Source of the DNA: Dehalococcoidia bacterium UBA1222
GTDB lineage: Bacteria; Chloroflexota; Dehalococcoidia; Dehalococcoidales; UBA1222
Direction of reading: 5' to 3'
DNA: 43,405 bases
NCBI GenBank assembly: GCA_002309415.1
Contig: DBXC01000009.1
Span: forward strand, 1 to 43,405
Positions 41,860-43,405 of the stretch are shown one piece after another. The notes under the pieces were generated by a model. It saw only the letters and a program-made list of their open reading frames with translations. It was not told the origin of the DNA and did not search any database. The first letter of the stretch is position 1; every line of letters starts with the position of its first letter. A program made the translations under genes and the position numbers.

Positions 41860-42684
41860 CTACTGAATATCTGTCATAAATGCATCAATCAAATAGGCTG
41901 AAACTTTCTCGTCATCAGGCAGATCAAAGAATTGTTGAATCTTATCCTTCAATTCCAACATGCTCATCCTACAGTTTCTATCACCATTTAAAACTGCACC
42001 CATTTTTGTAGTATCAATTGGAATCTCATGATACCTGTTATTATCAAATGAAAAGCTGGGAGTATAAATACAGTAATAATCAGTTTGAGTAATCCACGCT
42101 GCGCCCATTTCACACAAACACGCCGGGCTTTCTAAATAATCATTTGAAAGCAGCATGACCATGAAGACCTGATCATTAATATTGTCTCTCAGATAATCAT
42201 AGATTTTTTTCCCAAATGGAATTTTATGCAGAGGATGTGAAGTATAAATAAGCTGATCGGGTTTGACTCCTAGTCCTGTGATAAACTTCTCTAATGCATC
42301 AGCATACTTTTTATCACTAGAACGATGACTCAAAAAGAGTTTTTTAGCGCCTGTCTTTTTAAGATTATTAGGCTCACAAAAATTAATACCCAAAAAATCA
42401 TAATTGTTTAGTTGCGAGTTCAATTCTTCAAGTATCTGTTTTGCATCATGGTGAGCTCTCACATCTGAATCATCCATAAATGGATTCTGATCAATGTCAT
42501 CAATAGTATCCTGGTACCATTTAACAATTTTACCAAGAAAGAAAAGTATTTCTTCACCATTATTATTATCAATAGCCTTTCTTAAGCCATCAAAATGAGT
42601 CATCACAATACCATGCGTGTATCCTTCAACAGTTTTCCTTATACTTGCATATTCAAGCTTAAGTCTTTTAAACGGATCCATCAT
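41860..42684 (-). CDS. TIR-domain protein (probable NAD-cleaving defence effector)
   Basis: The 274-aa protein has a helical N-terminal domain of unknown type (about 1-105) and a C-terminal TIR domain (about 112-245). TIR motifs seen are KKLFLSHRSSDKKYADALE, the hydrophobic strand VFMVMLLSNDYLES and ACLCEMGAAW, where Glu192 is in the place of the catalytic Glu of NAD-hydrolysing TIRs. Bacterial TIR proteins destroy NAD or make signal nucleotides upon phage infection. A GGGGGAAAG site precedes the ATG. It follows a small membrane protein gene on the same strand and is convergent with the restriction operon. Confidence 0.85.
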   Translation of the reverse strand: MMDPFKRLKLEYASIRKTVEGYTHGIVMTHFDGLRKAIDNNNGEEILFFLGKIVKWYQDTIDDIDQNPFMDDSDVRAHHDAKQILEELNSQLNNYDFLGINFCEPNNLKKTGAKKLFLSHRSSDKKYADALEKFITGLGVKPDQLIYTSHPLHKIPFGKKIYDYLRDNINDQVFMVMLLSNDYLESPACLCEMGAAWITQTDYYCIYTPSFSFDNNRYHEIPIDTTKMGAVLNGDRNCRMSMLELKDKIQQFFDLPDDEKVSAYLIDAFMTDIQ

Positions 42685-42702
42685 TTCTTTCCCCCATACA
42701 GT

Positions 42703-42982
42703 TCAGATTGCTCCCATTTCATCAGAAACTAAATCATCCAATAATTCTTCAAAGTATTCGATATATCGTCTATTGATCTAGTGCCGATATTAGTTTTTCA
42801 ACTGAAACGTATAACACCACTATTTCAGCGACAAATAAAATCAAGTAGAGTGGAATGCCAAAATAATTGGTAAAGTGTTCCGCACCAATAACAGATTTTA
42901 ATACCGATGGTATAGATGGAATAAAAAGTGAAATAACAAAAAAGAAAAAACTACCCATGTAGCGCTTTGCTGCTCTAATCAT
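42703..42982 (-). CDS. Small two-helix membrane protein, possibly frameshifted near its end
   Basis: An intact 70-aa frame runs from 42982 to a TAG at 42770. It has two hydrophobic helices (about 10-32 and 41-62). Just before that stop, the frame shifted by one base stays open to a TGA at 42703 and reads INRRYIEYFEELLDDLVSDE, a charged helix. Joined, they would give about 94 residues and end 18 nt before the TIR gene. This suggests either a one-base lesion or a programmed shift; the extension may also be chance. A TATAAT lies 7 nt before the ATG. No family recognised. Confidence 0.5.
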
Positions 42983-42989
42983 TATTTAA

Positions 42990-42995
42990 ATTATA
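42990..42995 (-). promoter_or_regulatory. -10 box (TATAAT) before the membrane protein/TIR pair
   Basis: On the minus strand TATAAT ends 7 nt before the ATG at 42982; there is no Shine-Dalgarno sequence in the gap and no good -35. It would serve both minus-strand genes. Confidence 0.45.
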
Positions 42996-43206
42996 CCCCC
43001 TTGTTCTTAATTACATCTTGACTATAGCAGTTCCAACAACAACAAATAAGGTGCAAAGTCACTCAAAAAGCATAGTTTTTTCTAATATCTGCTATAAGTT
43101 TTCATTTGGTAACAAGTATCTATCAATTGTTTTTTACCTCTTTGACCTTCATACACATAATTCTTAAACTTGCAGCATTATTTGGAAAAACTCATCATAG
43201 AGAACA

Positions 43207-43329
43207 ATGATGGGCATCATCCCACCACATGAAATGCAAAACGTTGAAAAAGCGAACTACATTGTAAGACTCATCGAAAATATTCTCATGTACAACGCAA
43301 GCAAATCCTATGAAAAGAGAACCGGATAA
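43207..43329 (+). CDS. Possible short gene or gene remnant (40 codons)
   Basis: ATG-ATG starts a frame reading MMGIIPPHEMQNVEKANYIV and on to SYEKRTG, closed by two TAA stops. The residue mix is protein-like, with an amphipathic helix, but the ribosome site is weak and no family is recognised. It could be a remnant of a larger gene or chance. Confidence 0.25.
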   Translation: MMGIIPPHEMQNVEKANYIVRLIENILMYNASKSYEKRTG

Positions 43330-43365
43330 TAACATCGTTTAATATTCGAAACTCAAAACACATTG

Positions 43366-43393
43366 TTGACTCGCAAATTATTTAGGCTAAAAT
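43366..43393 (+). promoter_or_regulatory. Promoter TTGACT-N16-TAAAAT at window end
   Basis: TTGACT (43366-43371) and TAAAAT (43388-43393, preceded by GGC) are 16 nt apart and point right, so a gene most likely begins just beyond the window. Confidence 0.6.
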
Positions 43394-43405
43394 ATAGTCG
43401 ACTAT

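Larger units (their letters stand above)
42996..43405. other. Mostly non-coding AT-rich stretch
   Basis: I see no convincing gene in this stretch apart from one 40-codon frame (43207-43329). It holds the promoter at 43366-43393 and no clear repeat, tRNA or terminator. Confidence 0.6.

Noticed and set aside
1..43405. tRNA, rRNA, insertion sequence or integrase
   Set aside because: Looked for cloverleaf-like sequence, transposase motifs and terminal inverted repeats in all gaps and found none; most gaps are too short.

Overview
The window is about 43.4 kb of bacterial chromosome with moderate GC, densely coding, from what looks like an anaerobe. My best guess, by inference, is Chloroflexota and probably Dehalococcoidia-like. 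The grounds are a compact MiaB (409 aa) with the opening style of that phylum, archaeal-type GlmM and GlmU-like proteins encoded beside glmS, a radical SAM protein of an archaeal/Chloroflexi-type family, and a cytosolic beta-lactamase-fold hydrolase. No rRNA or tRNA lies in the window, so the phylum is not proven. The restriction genes and several small accessory genes look like those of gut or rumen Bacillota and were probably acquired.

Left part (1-16 kb): a minus-strand set (P-loop kinase cut by the window edge, VOC protein, Nudix hydrolase) faces a six-gene plus-strand operon: DegV protein, glmM, two tandem glmU-like genes, glmS and a membrane-bound nucleoside-diphosphate-sugar 4,6-dehydratase. 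Together these can make UDP-GlcNAc from fructose-6-phosphate and start its conversion into a modified sugar, presumably for surface glycans. Next come an odd double zinc-ribbon/RHS protein, a beta-lactamase-fold hydrolase, a small Thr-rich membrane-anchored surface protein with an upstream VOC gene, a radical SAM protein and a hicAB toxin-antitoxin pair with a clear operator.

Middle part (16-31.8 kb): ordinary housekeeping. There is an amidohydrolase, a two-component system (membrane histidine kinase plus LuxR-type regulator) with a small membrane protein, cca-secD-secF ending in a strong terminator, priA, a small membrane-anchored protein, rplS, miaB-yajC, an XRE-type membrane regulator, a Fic protein preceded by a triple 12-bp tandem repeat, a second beta-lactamase-fold hydrolase and corA. 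Several genes have a -10 box only 6-10 nt before the start codon, suggesting leaderless or nearly leaderless mRNAs. rplS uses CGA for 11 of its 14 arginines, an unusual preference for a ribosomal protein gene.

Right part (31.8-43.4 kb): a more AT-rich defence island. It holds a DUF262/DUF1524 (GmrSD-like) protein, a type I restriction-modification system in the order hsdR-hsdS-hsdM-hsdS, a GIY-YIG protein, and on the minus strand a small two-helix membrane protein (possibly frameshifted) followed by a TIR-domain protein. The two hsdS genes share perfect direct repeats of 49 and 111 bp, and the first is preceded by a copied fragment of the end of hsdM. The last 400 bp are mostly non-coding and end in a good rightward promoter.

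I see no CRISPR array, insertion sequence, integrase, tRNA or rRNA. The strongest candidates for something new are the tandem GlmU-like pair with complementary motif loss, the cytosolic zinc-ribbon/RHS protein, the repeat-bearing fic promoter and the membrane-protein/TIR pair.
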